A DNA stretch of 43,025 bases from Nocardia mexicana NBRC 108244 (GTDB lineage: Bacteria > Actinomycetota > Actinomycetes > Mycobacteriales > Mycobacteriaceae): assembly GCF_001613165.1 (NCBI RefSeq), contig NZ_BDBV01000118.1, positions 1 through 43,025 of the forward strand, in the 5' to 3' direction. A model generated the notes under the pieces. The model ran no database searches. It had not been told where the DNA came from and worked only from the letters and a program-made list of their open reading frames with translations. A program made the position numbers and the translations under genes. Below are positions 6,874 through 14,813 of this stretch, piece by piece; the first letter of the stretch is position 1, and each line of letters opens with the position of its first letter.

Positions 6874-8115
6874 CTACAGTTCGTCCAGCACGGTGGACCA
6901 GATGCCGAGCGCCTCGTCGACCTGGTCGGCGGTCACGATCAGCGGCGGAATCATCCGCACCACATTGCTGTAGGCGCCGCAGGTGAGCAGCAGCAGGCCC
7001 TTCTCGTGCGCGAGCCGCTGGGCGGCCGCCGCGGTCGCGGTGTCGGGTTCGCCTGTCGGCGTGGTGAATTCGGTGCCGACCAGCAGGCCCAGGCCGCGCA
7101 CGTCGCCGACTGCCTTGGTGGCGCGCTCGCGCGCACCGGCGAGCAACTGCCGCCCGCGCTCGGCGGCATTGTCGACGAGCCCTTCGGATTCGATGACGTC
7201 GATGGTCGCCAGCGCCGCGGCGCAGGCCACGGCATTGCCGCCGTAGGTGCCGCCCTGCGAGCCCGGCCAGGCCTTCTCCATCAGCTCGCGGGAGGCGGCG
7301 ATGCCCGACAGCGGGAAGCCGCTGGCCAGGCCCTTCGCGATGGTGATGATGTCCGGGCGGACGTCGAAGTGCTGGTGGCCGAAGAACTTTCCGGTGCGTC
7401 CGAAGCCGGTCTGGATCTCGTCGAACACCAGCAGAATGCCGTGCCGGTCCGCGCGCTCGCGCAGGCCCTGGAAGAACCGGGTGTTGCCGGGGATGTACCC
7501 GCCCTCGCCGAGCACCGGCTCGACGAAGAACGCCGCGGTCTCGGCGGGGGAGGACATCGTGGTCAGCAGGTAGTCCAGCTCGCGCAGCGCGAAGTCGGTG
7601 GCCTGCTCCTCGCTCCAGCCGTACCGGTAGGCGGTCGGGAACGGGGCGACATGCACACCGGCCATCAGCGGGCTGAAGCCCGCGGAGAACCGGGTGCCCG
7701 AGGTGGTCATGGTCGCGGCGGCGACGGTGCGGCCGTGGAAACCGCCGTGGAACACCACGACATTCGGCCTGCCGGTGGCCTGGCGGACCAGCCGCAGCGC
7801 CGCCTCGATCGCCTCGCTGCCGGAATTGGAGAAGAACAGCGAATCCAGCCCGTCCGGCAGCACATCGCCCAGGCGCTCGGTCAGCGCCAGCAGCGGCTTG
7901 TGCATGACGGTCGTGTACTGCGCGTGGATGACGCTGGCGATCTGCTGCTGCGCGGCCTCGACCACGCGCGGGTGGCAGTGCCCGGTGCTGGTGACACCGA
8001 TACCGGCGGTGAAGTCGAGGTAGCGCCGACCGTCGGTGGCGTAGAGGTAACAGCCCTCGCCGTGGTCGACGGTGATCGGGGTGGCCTGCTTGAGGACGGG
8101 GGAGAGTGCCGTCAT
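6874..8115 (-). CDS. Class III PLP-dependent aminotransferase (GabT-like)
   Basis: The 413-residue product is a fold-type I class III transaminase. The S-N-S-G-S-E phosphate-binding region is at residues 96-101, F-D-E-I-Q with the cofactor-binding Asp is near 231-235, and the Schiff-base lysine is K261 in T-I-A-K-G-L-A-S-G. Relatives move the terminal amino group of 4-aminobutyrate, beta-alanine or other omega-amino acids to a 2-keto acid and yield a semialdehyde. The divergently expressed aldehyde dehydrogenase would oxidise such a product. The frame extends far upstream without a stop, but the ATG at 8115 is where the family N-terminus begins and AAGG/GG lies before it. Confidence 0.9.
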   Translation of the reverse strand: MTALSPVLKQATPITVDHGEGCYLYATDGRRYLDFTAGIGVTSTGHCHPRVVEAAQQQIASVIHAQYTTVMHKPLLALTERLGDVLPDGLDSLFFSNSGSEAIEAALRLVRQATGRPNVVVFHGGFHGRTVAAATMTTSGTRFSAGFSPLMAGVHVAPFPTAYRYGWSEEQATDFALRELDYLLTTMSSPAETAAFFVEPVLGEGGYIPGNTRFFQGLRERADRHGILLVFDEIQTGFGRTGKFFGHQHFDVRPDIITIAKGLASGFPLSGIAASRELMEKAWPGSQGGTYGGNAVACAAALATIDVIESEGLVDNAAERGRQLLAGARERATKAVGDVRGLGLLVGTEFTTPTGEPDTATAAAAQRLAHEKGLLLLTCGAYSNVVRMIPPLIVTADQVDEALGIWSTVLDEL

Positions 8116-8166
8116 CGTGATCCGCCTTCCGGAGCGTGGAGGGTGCCGCGATCGGGTCCCGCGCGG

Positions 8167-8204
8167 ATTGTCTATTGTCGGATTGTCGACAATATGAATA
8201 ACAT
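8167..8204. promoter_or_regulatory. Second GntR-type operator region with ATTGTC iterations
   Basis: ATTGTCGACAAT (8182-8193) is a perfect palindrome with the same ATTGT-NN-ACAAT arms as the operator at 3307-3318. Two further ATTGTC half-sites lie upstream at 8167-8172 and 8174-8179. A plus-strand promoter is possible with TTGTCG (8175-8180) and TAACAT (8199-8204), 18 bp apart. The site lies between the divergent aminotransferase and aldehyde dehydrogenase genes, so the same regulator probably controls both. Confidence 0.65.
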
Positions 8205-8316
8205 GGCGGGCGGGCCCACAGCAATGGGCGCCGCGCTCGCGGCGCCCCGGCATCGAGGCGGGGCCGATCACGAACCGACCGCCGGAGCCGGCGGCGACCA
8301 AGGTGAGGAGCAGGCG

Positions 8317-9813
8317 GTGACGCAGATCGACGCGGGCCTGAATCGGGCCGAGACGGACCTGAACCCGGCCGAGCGGGCCGCCATCGACAGCGTGCCCACC
8401 GGCCTTTACATCGGCGGGCAGTGGCGCGAGACGGCCGCGACCATGCCGGTCACCGATCCGGCCACGGGGCAGGTGCTGCGCACGGTCGCCGACGCCGGGC
8501 CGGAGGACGGCCTCGCCGCGCTGGATGCCGCGGCGGCCGCGCAGGCCGACTGGGCCCGCACCTCGCCCCGCGAGCGCAGCGACATTCTGATGCGCGCGCA
8601 CCGGATGCTGCTGGAGGAGGCCGACCGGCTGGCGCTGATCGCCACCCTCGAGATGGGCAAGCCGCTCGCAGAGGCGCGGGGCGAAGTGGCCTATGCCGCA
8701 GAGTTTTTCCGCTGGTTCGCCGAGGAGGCGGTGCGGCTCGACGGCGGTTACATGACGGCCCCGGCGGGCGGATCGCGGTTCCTGGTGGCCCGGCAGCCCG
8801 TGGGCCCGAGCCTGCTGATCACGCCGTGGAACTTCCCGATGGCCATGGCCACCCGCAAGATCGGCCCGGCGCTCGCCGCGGGCTGCACCTGCGTGGTCAA
8901 GCCCGCCGAACAGACTCCGCTGTGCACGCTGGCGATCGCCGACATCCTGGGCGCGGCCGGGGTGCCCGCCGGTGTGGTGAACGTGGTCACCACCTCCGAC
9001 CCGGGCGCGGTGATGACGCCGATGATTCTCGACGAACGCTCGCGCAAGCTGTCGTTCACCGGATCCACCGCCGTCGGCAAGAAGCTGCTCGAGCAGTGCG
9101 CGCAGACGGTCATGCGCGCCTCGATGGAGCTGGGTGGCAACGCGCCGTTCATCGTGTTCGACGACGCCGATCTCGACGCCGCGGTCGAGGGCGCGCTGGC
9201 GGCGAAGATGCGCAACATCGGACAGGCGTGCACCGCCGCGAACCGGATCTTCGTGCAGCGCAACGTCATCGACGACTTCGCGGAGCGGCTGGCCGGGCGG
9301 ATGGCGGAGCTGCCGATCGGCCGCGGCACCGAACCCGGCGTGGTCGTCGGGCCGCTGATCGACGACGCCGCCGTGGCGAAGGTGACCGAGCTGGTGGCCG
9401 ACGCCCGAGCCCGCGGCGCGCGCGTGCTGCTGGGCGGCGAGGCGCTCGACGGACCCGGGAACTTCTACCCCGCAACGGTTCTCGTCGACGTCCCCGACGA
9501 TGCGCAGATGTGCCACACCGAGATCTTCGGCCCCGTCGCGAGCCTCACCCCCTTCGACACCGAGGACGAGGTGGTCACGCGCGCCAACGACACCCCGTAC
9601 GGTCTCGTCGGCTACGTCTACACCGAGGGACTGCGCCGCGGACTGCGGGTGTGTGAGGCGCTCGACAGCGGCATGGTCGGCCTGAATCAGGGCGTGGTGT
9701 CGAATCCTGCCGCACCGTTCGGCGGTGTGAAGGAGTCCGGACTCGGCCGTGAAGGCGGGCTCACCGGCATCGATGAGTTCCTCGAGTCCAAGTACATCGG
9801 CGTGCAGATGTGA
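8317..9813 (+). CDS. NAD(P)-dependent aldehyde dehydrogenase, succinate-semialdehyde type
   Basis: The 498-residue enzyme has aldehyde dehydrogenase hallmarks: the W-N-F-P oxyanion Asn172, K195 in V-V-K-P, the F-T-G-S-T nucleotide-binding segment, general base Glu271 in E-L-G-G-N-A-P-F and nucleophile Cys305 in G-Q-A-C-T. These features place it with GabD-type semialdehyde dehydrogenases, which oxidise succinate or glutarate semialdehyde. The frame is open far upstream and has ATGs at 8194, 8203 and 8224. The GTG at 8317 is chosen because AGGTGAGGAG lies 6 nt before it and it gives the usual family length. It is paired functionally with the divergent aminotransferase. Confidence 0.9.
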   Translation: MTQIDAGLNRAETDLNPAERAAIDSVPTGLYIGGQWRETAATMPVTDPATGQVLRTVADAGPEDGLAALDAAAAAQADWARTSPRERSDILMRAHRMLLEEADRLALIATLEMGKPLAEARGEVAYAAEFFRWFAEEAVRLDGGYMTAPAGGSRFLVARQPVGPSLLITPWNFPMAMATRKIGPALAAGCTCVVKPAEQTPLCTLAIADILGAAGVPAGVVNVVTTSDPGAVMTPMILDERSRKLSFTGSTAVGKKLLEQCAQTVMRASMELGGNAPFIVFDDADLDAAVEGALAAKMRNIGQACTAANRIFVQRNVIDDFAERLAGRMAELPIGRGTEPGVVVGPLIDDAAVAKVTELVADARARGARVLLGGEALDGPGNFYPATVLVDVPDDAQMCHTEIFGPVASLTPFDTEDEVVTRANDTPYGLVGYVYTEGLRRGLRVCEALDSGMVGLNQGVVSNPAAPFGGVKESGLGREGGLTGIDEFLESKYIGVQM

Positions 9814-9902
9814 GATCGGCAGCGGGCGGCCGGGGCGGCTATCGCTCCGGCTGTTTCGCGCGGGTGGCAACAGCAACAACAGTCGGGGTACGAGGAGTAC
9901 AG

Positions 9903-10964
9903 GTGAGCACCTACCGCATAGCGACCATTCCGGGTGACGGCATCGGGGTCGACGTGACCGCGGAGGCGGTCAAGGTGGTGGATGCCGTGCTGCCGGGGGT
10001 CGAATGGACCGAATTCGACTGGTCCTGTGAGCAATACCTGCGCACCGGCGCCATGATGCCGCCGGACGGAGTGCGGCAGCTCGCCGGATTCGATGCGATT
10101 CTGCTGGGCGCCGTGGGCTTTCCGGGTGTGCCCGACCATATCTCGCTGTGGGGCTTGCTGATTCCGCTGCGGCGGGCCTTCGGACAGTACGTGAATCTGC
10201 GTCCGGTGCGGCTGCTGCCGGGCACCGAATCCGCGCTGCGCGGCCGCACCGCCGACGATCTGGACATCCTGATCGTGCGGGAGAACTCCGAGGGTGAGTA
10301 CTCCGAACTCGGCGGCACCCACAACCCGGGGCGGCCCGAGGAATTCGTGCTCCAGGAATCGGTGTTCACCCGCGTCGGCTGCGAGCGCATCATCCGGTAC
10401 GCGTTCGAGCGGGCCCGCGAGCGCCACCGCCGCCTGTGCTCGGCCACCAAGTCCAACGGGCTGATCCACTCGATGCCCTACTGGGACAGCATCTTCGAGA
10501 GTGTCGCCACCGAGTATCCGGACGTGGAGACGCGCCAGATGCACGTGGACGCGCTGGCGGCCGAGATCGTGCTGCATCCGGAACGGCTGGATGTGATCGT
10601 CGGCTCGAACCTGTTCGGCGACATCCTCTCCGACCTCGCCGCCGCGGTCACCGGCGGACTGGGCCTAGCGCCGTCGGGAAATATCAACCCGGCGGGCGAC
10701 GCCCCCTCGATGTTCGAGGCCGTCCACGGCAGCGCCCCCGATATCGCGGGACAGGGCATCGCCAACCCCGTGGCCCAAATCCTCGCCGCCGCAATGATGC
10801 TGGAGCAACTGGGCGAACGCGACGCGGCCGCCGCCGTCGACCGCGCCGTCTGCGAGATCCTCGCGGAAGGCGACGTCCGCACTCCGGATCTCGACGGCAC
10901 CGGCACCACCACCGAACTCGGCACCGCCATCGCCAAACGCGCCACCGAACTCGCGGGCAACTGA
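9903..10964 (+). CDS. Tartrate / D-malate-type decarboxylating dehydrogenase
   Basis: This 353-residue protein belongs to the isocitrate/isopropylmalate dehydrogenase family. The P-D-H-I-S-L-W-G-L-L-I-P and V-R-E-N-S-E-G-E-Y blocks are characteristic of tartrate dehydrogenase/decarboxylase and D-malate dehydrogenase rather than LeuB. The K-S-N-G motif, the D-x-x-x-D metal ligands in S-N-L-F-G-D-I-L-S-D and the H-G-S-A-P-D-I-A-G NAD-binding loop are present. It would oxidise and decarboxylate a 2-hydroxy dicarboxylate with NAD and Mn/Mg. The GTG at 9903 has AGGAG before it and replaces a longer frame. The 89-nt gap to the aldehyde dehydrogenase suggests co-transcription. Confidence 0.88.
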   Translation: MSTYRIATIPGDGIGVDVTAEAVKVVDAVLPGVEWTEFDWSCEQYLRTGAMMPPDGVRQLAGFDAILLGAVGFPGVPDHISLWGLLIPLRRAFGQYVNLRPVRLLPGTESALRGRTADDLDILIVRENSEGEYSELGGTHNPGRPEEFVLQESVFTRVGCERIIRYAFERARERHRRLCSATKSNGLIHSMPYWDSIFESVATEYPDVETRQMHVDALAAEIVLHPERLDVIVGSNLFGDILSDLAAAVTGGLGLAPSGNINPAGDAPSMFEAVHGSAPDIAGQGIANPVAQILAAAMMLEQLGERDAAAAVDRAVCEILAEGDVRTPDLDGTGTTTELGTAIAKRATELAGN

Positions 10965-11053
10965 GAATTGCGCCGCCGTTGCCCTTCCCGCGCCCGGGAA
11001 TGGCCAAGTATGGGTGTGACGCTGAAGAACACTGCGAGCAAGGTGGACTCGGA

Positions 11054-11563
11054 ATGCAGGGTGCAGAGGACTGGATGCCCGACGACGTCGCCGCGATGAT
11101 GCGGCGAGTTCGGGCGGACGCGGAGAGCTTGCTGTCGGGCGAGGCGCCGTCACCGATGGAGACGGATCTGGCGGTGCTGGTCCGGAGCCTGGCGCACGAC
11201 TTCGCGGCGAAGACCAGACTGGCCGGTGGGTGGCTGATGCTGCACGACAGCGCCGTATCGCGTGGGAGATCGGCGTCCACGTCGAACGGAACCGTGCTGG
11301 ACGCGGCGGTGCTCGACGTAGCCGATCTGCTCACGGCCGTCCGCGTCGCGCTCGGGGACACGATCGACGAGGCACAGATCCGCGTGATGCTGCTGTGGTC
11401 GAATGCGGACGGCACCTATCAATTCCACTACTGCACCGTCTCGATGCACGACGAGCACGCGGCCGATCTCATGCACCCGGGCGACTCGAAAACCGCGTGG
11501 GTCGCCAGGGCGGCACATCACGGCGTCGACATCCACACGATCGAGGGAAGCCTGTTCGACTGA
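11054..11563 (+). CDS. Hypothetical protein, unknown family
   Basis: The frame is open far upstream, but the ATG at 11054 has AAGGTGG nine bases before it and gives a 169-residue acidic soluble protein with no signal peptide or membrane segment. An alternative ATG lies at 10999. The C-terminal half (M-L-L-W-S-N-A-D-G-T-Y-Q-F-H-Y) looks like a compact alpha/beta domain, superficially like bacterial immunity-type proteins, but I cannot assign a family. It stands alone between the catabolic island and the exporter gene, with a G-rich hairpin downstream. Confidence 0.6.
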   Translation: MQGAEDWMPDDVAAMMRRVRADAESLLSGEAPSPMETDLAVLVRSLAHDFAAKTRLAGGWLMLHDSAVSRGRSASTSNGTVLDAAVLDVADLLTAVRVALGDTIDEAQIRVMLLWSNADGTYQFHYCTVSMHDEHAADLMHPGDSKTAWVARAAHHGVDIHTIEGSLFD

Positions 11564-11578
11564 CCCCGCGCCCTGGTT

Positions 11579-11651
11579 CCCGCACCCCGTGCAAGCTCAC
11601 GCACTCGCTGCGGGCATCGCAGGGGGTGCGGGGATGAACAGGGGGTGCGGG
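11579..11651. repeat. G-rich palindrome shared with the window start
   Basis: CCCGCACCCC (11579-11588) is complementary to GGGGTGCGGG at 11623-11632 and again at 11642-11651, giving two alternative hairpins with a 10-bp stem. The same words make the nested hairpin at 14-73. It lies between the convergent hypothetical and exporter genes and may terminate one or both. Confidence 0.5.
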
Positions 11652-11679
11652 AATTTGGGCCTTGCCGACCGGTGTGGGG

Positions 11680-13308
11680 TCAGCGAACGGGTTCCTCGAT
11701 GGGCGAGGTGGGGGCGGGACGGGGGATGAGGATGGTGGCGGCCAGGGCTACGGCGAGGAGGGCGGCGCAGGCGTAGCTGCAGAACTCCAGCCCGGCGGCC
11801 ATGGCCTCGCGGGCGGCCGTTGCGGCCGAGGCGGTTTCGGGTGCGGAGGCCAGGGCCGGGATGACCGATCCGGCGGTCTCGGTGACGGCGTCGCCGAGGC
11901 GGTCCGCGTCCGGGCCGGGCGTTCCGGCGTCGGCGAGGCGGTCGCGCACGCCCGTGCCGAGAGTGCTGAAGAACAGTGTCGTCAGCATCGCGATGCCCAG
12001 GGCAGAGCCCAATTCCCGCATGGCGCTCTGGATTCCGGCGGCCTGCCCGGCCGCCGATACCGGCACGTCGGCGAGTACGACGTTGGTGACCTGCGCGGTC
12101 GCGAACCCCACGCCGACGCCGTAGACGAACAGTGCGATCGCGATGGCCCACCAGGCGCTGTCGGTCGCCGCGATCACGCCGAGCAGCGCGAGACCGGCCG
12201 CCTCCAATACCAGGCCGATCCGCACCTGCCCCATCGCCGACACCGATGCCGCCAGCGGGAAGCTCGCACCGCTCGCGCAGAAACTGCCGACCGCCAGCGC
12301 CACGAGTGCCAGGCCGGACTGAAAAGCGCTGTAGCCCAATGCGAATTGCAGCCACAGCGGCAGCACCGCGATGATGCCGAACTCCCCGATGCCGACGATC
12401 AGGGTCACCGCATTGCCGTTGCGGAACGACGGGAGCGCGAAGAGCCGGACATCCATCAGCGGTTCGCCGCCGGTGCGCGCCAGTGTCGCCTGCCGCCGCC
12501 AGAACAACAGCAGTGCGGCCAGGGAAACTACGAATGCGGCGAGTACGGGCGAAGGGCCAGTGCCCCAAGAGAATCCGCCCAGCTCGAGCGGTCCGGTGGT
12601 GAGCAGCCAGCCGTAGTGGCGTCCCTCGATGAGGGCGAACGACAGCAGCCCGAGTCCGATCGCCGACAGCACGGTGCCGACCCCGTCGATCCGGCCCGGC
12701 GTGCGCGATGTGGCGGGCAGAAACGCCAGTACGCCCGCCATGATCACCGCGACCAGCGGGATATTGATGCTGAACGCCCACCGCCAGGAGAAGTCGGCGA
12801 GCCAGCCGCCCAGCAGCGGGCCCACGGCCGCCGCCGCACCGATGGTCGACCCCCACACGGCGAACGCCTGCCCCCGCGCCTTACCGGTGAACGTGGCGTT
12901 CACCAGGGCCAGCGAGGTCGGCAGCAGCATGGCGCCGCCGATGCCCTGCAGAAAGCGCGCCGCGATCAGCACGCCGCCGTTCGGGGCGGCCGCCGCGAGC
13001 AGGCTGGTCGCGCCGAAGACGATCAGGCCGAGGACGAACAGCCGCCGCGCCCCGTAGAGATCGGTGAGCCGCCCGGTGAGCAGCAGCAGGGCGGCGAAGA
13101 CGATCGCATAGGATTCCTGAATCCATTGCGCCTCAACGGATGTGATCGACAGATCGCCGATGATCGGCGCGATGATCACGTTCACGATCGTGATGTCCAC
13201 GACGATCAGCGCCACGCCGAGCGATACGGCGACGAGCCCGAACCACCGCCACCGCGCAGGTGTATCCACCTCGGAATGCAATGTACCTCCATTGTAAAGT
13301 AACTTCAT
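11680..13308 (-). CDS. MFS exporter of the DHA2 (14-helix EmrB/QacA-like) family
   Basis: The 542-residue protein has about 14 hydrophobic segments. The DHA2 pattern is visible in the L-T-G-R-L-T-D-L-Y-G-A-R-R loop after helix 2, A-R-F-L-Q-G-I-G-G in helix 4 and a motif-C-like glycine pattern G-P-L-L-G-G in helix 5. Such proteins export drugs, dyes or antibiotics using the proton gradient. The ATG at 13308 lies inside an inverted repeat that is probably the MarR operator, so the true start may be slightly downstream; GGAGGT precedes in-frame TTG and GTG codons there. It is divergent from the MarR gene, a common repressor-exporter pairing. Confidence 0.9.
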   Translation of the reverse strand: MKLLYNGGTLHSEVDTPARWRWFGLVAVSLGVALIVVDITIVNVIIAPIIGDLSITSVEAQWIQESYAIVFAALLLLTGRLTDLYGARRLFVLGLIVFGATSLLAAAAPNGGVLIAARFLQGIGGAMLLPTSLALVNATFTGKARGQAFAVWGSTIGAAAAVGPLLGGWLADFSWRWAFSINIPLVAVIMAGVLAFLPATSRTPGRIDGVGTVLSAIGLGLLSFALIEGRHYGWLLTTGPLELGGFSWGTGPSPVLAAFVVSLAALLLFWRRQATLARTGGEPLMDVRLFALPSFRNGNAVTLIVGIGEFGIIAVLPLWLQFALGYSAFQSGLALVALAVGSFCASGASFPLAASVSAMGQVRIGLVLEAAGLALLGVIAATDSAWWAIAIALFVYGVGVGFATAQVTNVVLADVPVSAAGQAAGIQSAMRELGSALGIAMLTTLFFSTLGTGVRDRLADAGTPGPDADRLGDAVTETAGSVIPALASAPETASAATAAREAMAAGLEFCSYACAALLAVALAATILIPRPAPTSPIEEPVR

Positions 13309-13318
13309 GGTGAAGGTA
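13300..13318. promoter_or_regulatory. Probable MarR operator
   Basis: TAACTTCA (13300-13307) and TGAAGGTA (13311-13318) are inverted repeats with one mismatch around TGG. The site lies in the AT-rich gap between the divergent exporter and MarR genes and overlaps the exporter's first possible ATG. Autorepression and exporter control by the MarR protein are inferred. Confidence 0.5.
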
Positions 13319-13410
13319 AATTGGATCGGGGTAAGTTGTCAATCCGGATCGGGCCGGAACGAAGTGGTGGAGACAGTGACGAAGGAGGCGGCGATGCGGA
13401 GGGGCGCGCT

Positions 13411-13893
13411 ATGACCGAGCGCGGGCACGAGGTTGCGGCGCGGCGGGAGCGCCTGGTCGAGGAGCTGCGGGCCTACGGCGCGAGCTTCACCGAACTGGGC
13501 CGCCGCTTCGCGGAGGTGCTGGGCGTGCACCCCACCGACGCCTTCGCGCTGCTGGAGATCGCCTCGGCCGAGAGTCGCGGCACCCCGCTGTCACCCGCGC
13601 TGCTGGGCCGCCGCATCGCGCTCTCGTCGGGCGCGATGACCGCCTCGCTCAACCGCCTCGAGCGGGCCGGATTGGTGTCGCGGACAAGGGAACACAGCGA
13701 TCGGCGGATCGTCACGCTGCGGGCCGCCGCGAAGGTGGGTCGGGTGGGCGAGGAGTTCTTCGGCCCGATCAACCGGCGGCAGGACGCGGTGCTCGCGGAA
13801 TACCCGCCCGAGTTGCTCGAGCAGTTCGAAACCTTCGTCGCGCGACTGCGTGAGACGGTCGACGACCACCTCGCGGAGCCCGGTACGGACTGA
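13411..13893 (+). CDS. MarR-family transcriptional regulator
   Basis: The 160-residue product has the MarR winged helix: L-G-R-R-I-A-L-S-S-G-A-M-T-A-S-L-N-R-L-E as the recognition region (residues about 65-85), then the wing with R-E-H-S-D-R-R-I-V-T-L, and N- and C-terminal helices for dimerisation. The ATG at 13411 is chosen because GGAGGGG lies 7 nt upstream; the frame opens earlier, at a TTG at 13321. It probably represses the divergent DHA2 exporter until a toxic ligand binds. The stop is 4 nt from the end of the convergent metalloregulator gene. Confidence 0.88.
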   Translation: MTERGHEVAARRERLVEELRAYGASFTELGRRFAEVLGVHPTDAFALLEIASAESRGTPLSPALLGRRIALSSGAMTASLNRLERAGLVSRTREHSDRRIVTLRAAAKVGRVGEEFFGPINRRQDAVLAEYPPELLEQFETFVARLRETVDDHLAEPGTD

Positions 13894-13897
13894 CGGC

Positions 13898-14692
13898 TCA
13901 GTGAATGAGCCAGATGGCATCCGCGGCCGGGCTGCCCAGATCGATGGTGCGGTCGCCGATCCGGATGGCGATGGTGCCCGCGAAATCGCGGCGCTCCACC
14001 ACCGAGATCGGGGTGTCCAGGGCGATGCCGACCGAGTCGAAGTAGCGCAGCATGGCCGGGTCGAAGTCGGAAATCCTTGCCACGCGACCGGATTCACCGG
14101 CCTGGAAGTGACTGAGCTGACGGGCGGGCGGGGTGGGGACGGCCCCGTCGGCCGAGGGGATTGGGTCGCCGTGCGGATCGCGGTCCGGGTGGCCGAGCTT
14201 GGCGTCGATGCGCGCCATCAGGGTCTCCGAGACCGCGTGCTCGAGCACCTCGGCCTCGTCGTGCACCTCGTCCCAGCCGTAGCCGAGCTCGTTGACCAGG
14301 AACGTCTCGATCAGGCGATGCCTGCGCACCATCGCGACGGCGGCGCGGCGGCCCAGGTCGGTGAGGGTGATCGAACCGTAGCGGGCGTGCTCGACCAGCC
14401 CCTGGTCGGCGAGCTTGCGCACCGCCTCGGACACCGTGGACGCCGAGACGCCGATGCGCTCGGCGAGCAGCTTCGTCGACACCTTCTCCTGGGACCACTC
14501 CTGGGCGGTCCAGATGACCTTCAGATAGTCCTGGGCGACGGAGGAGAGCACCGGGGCCAGCGTGTCCTCGCTGCTGGTGTCGGCCGCCTCGCTGCCGTTC
14601 TCGCCGTCGGATTCCTGTGTCGCGGAGGGATCGACCAGCTCGCGGCGGGTGGCGATGTCTCGTTTTCCGGGCACGTTTCCGAGCTTATGCAT
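13898..14692 (-). CDS. DtxR/MntR-family metalloregulator (SirR-like)
   Basis: This 264-residue protein has the DtxR layout: winged helix-turn-helix (about residues 47-105, with R-I-G-V-S-A-S-T-V-S-E-A-V-R), a metal-binding dimerisation domain with H-D-E-A-E-V-L-E-H-A-V, and a C-terminal FeoA/SH3-like domain. The dimerisation ligands match manganese or iron sensors. It resembles the M. tuberculosis SirR product and, as there, lies next to ribF (recalled synteny). The first 40 residues are an acidic low-complexity extension relative to typical 225-230-residue members; a GTG six codons in is an alternative start. It is divergent from ribF across 121 nt. Confidence 0.85.
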   Translation of the reverse strand: MHKLGNVPGKRDIATRRELVDPSATQESDGENGSEAADTSSEDTLAPVLSSVAQDYLKVIWTAQEWSQEKVSTKLLAERIGVSASTVSEAVRKLADQGLVEHARYGSITLTDLGRRAAVAMVRRHRLIETFLVNELGYGWDEVHDEAEVLEHAVSETLMARIDAKLGHPDRDPHGDPIPSADGAVPTPPARQLSHFQAGESGRVARISDFDPAMLRYFDSVGIALDTPISVVERRDFAGTIAIRIGDRTIDLGSPAADAIWLIH

Positions 14693-14800
14693 ACCTTGCC
14701 CGCTTTCCCACATCGGCACGCAGGAGGGACAGGGGTGCCGCGCCGACGACCAACGAGTGAACAACCCCACCGCCGGATACTGTCCGTGACCCGGTTTGCG

Positions 14801-14806
14801 TAGGCT
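14801..14806 (+). promoter_or_regulatory. -10 element for leaderless ribF transcript
   Basis: TAGGCT is followed by exactly 7 nt and then the GTG that begins the conserved RibF N-terminus. There is no Shine-Dalgarno before that GTG. This fits an mRNA that starts at the initiation codon. A convincing -35 is not visible. Confidence 0.45.
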
Positions 14807-14813
14807 GCCGGGT

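Noticed and set aside
6874..9879. A 1001-codon minus-strand open frame spanning aminotransferase and the aldehyde dehydrogenase locus
   Set aside because: Only the part from 8115 to 6874 is the aminotransferase. The upstream portion is antisense to the aldehyde dehydrogenase, has no domain features and reflects GC-rich third-position bias.
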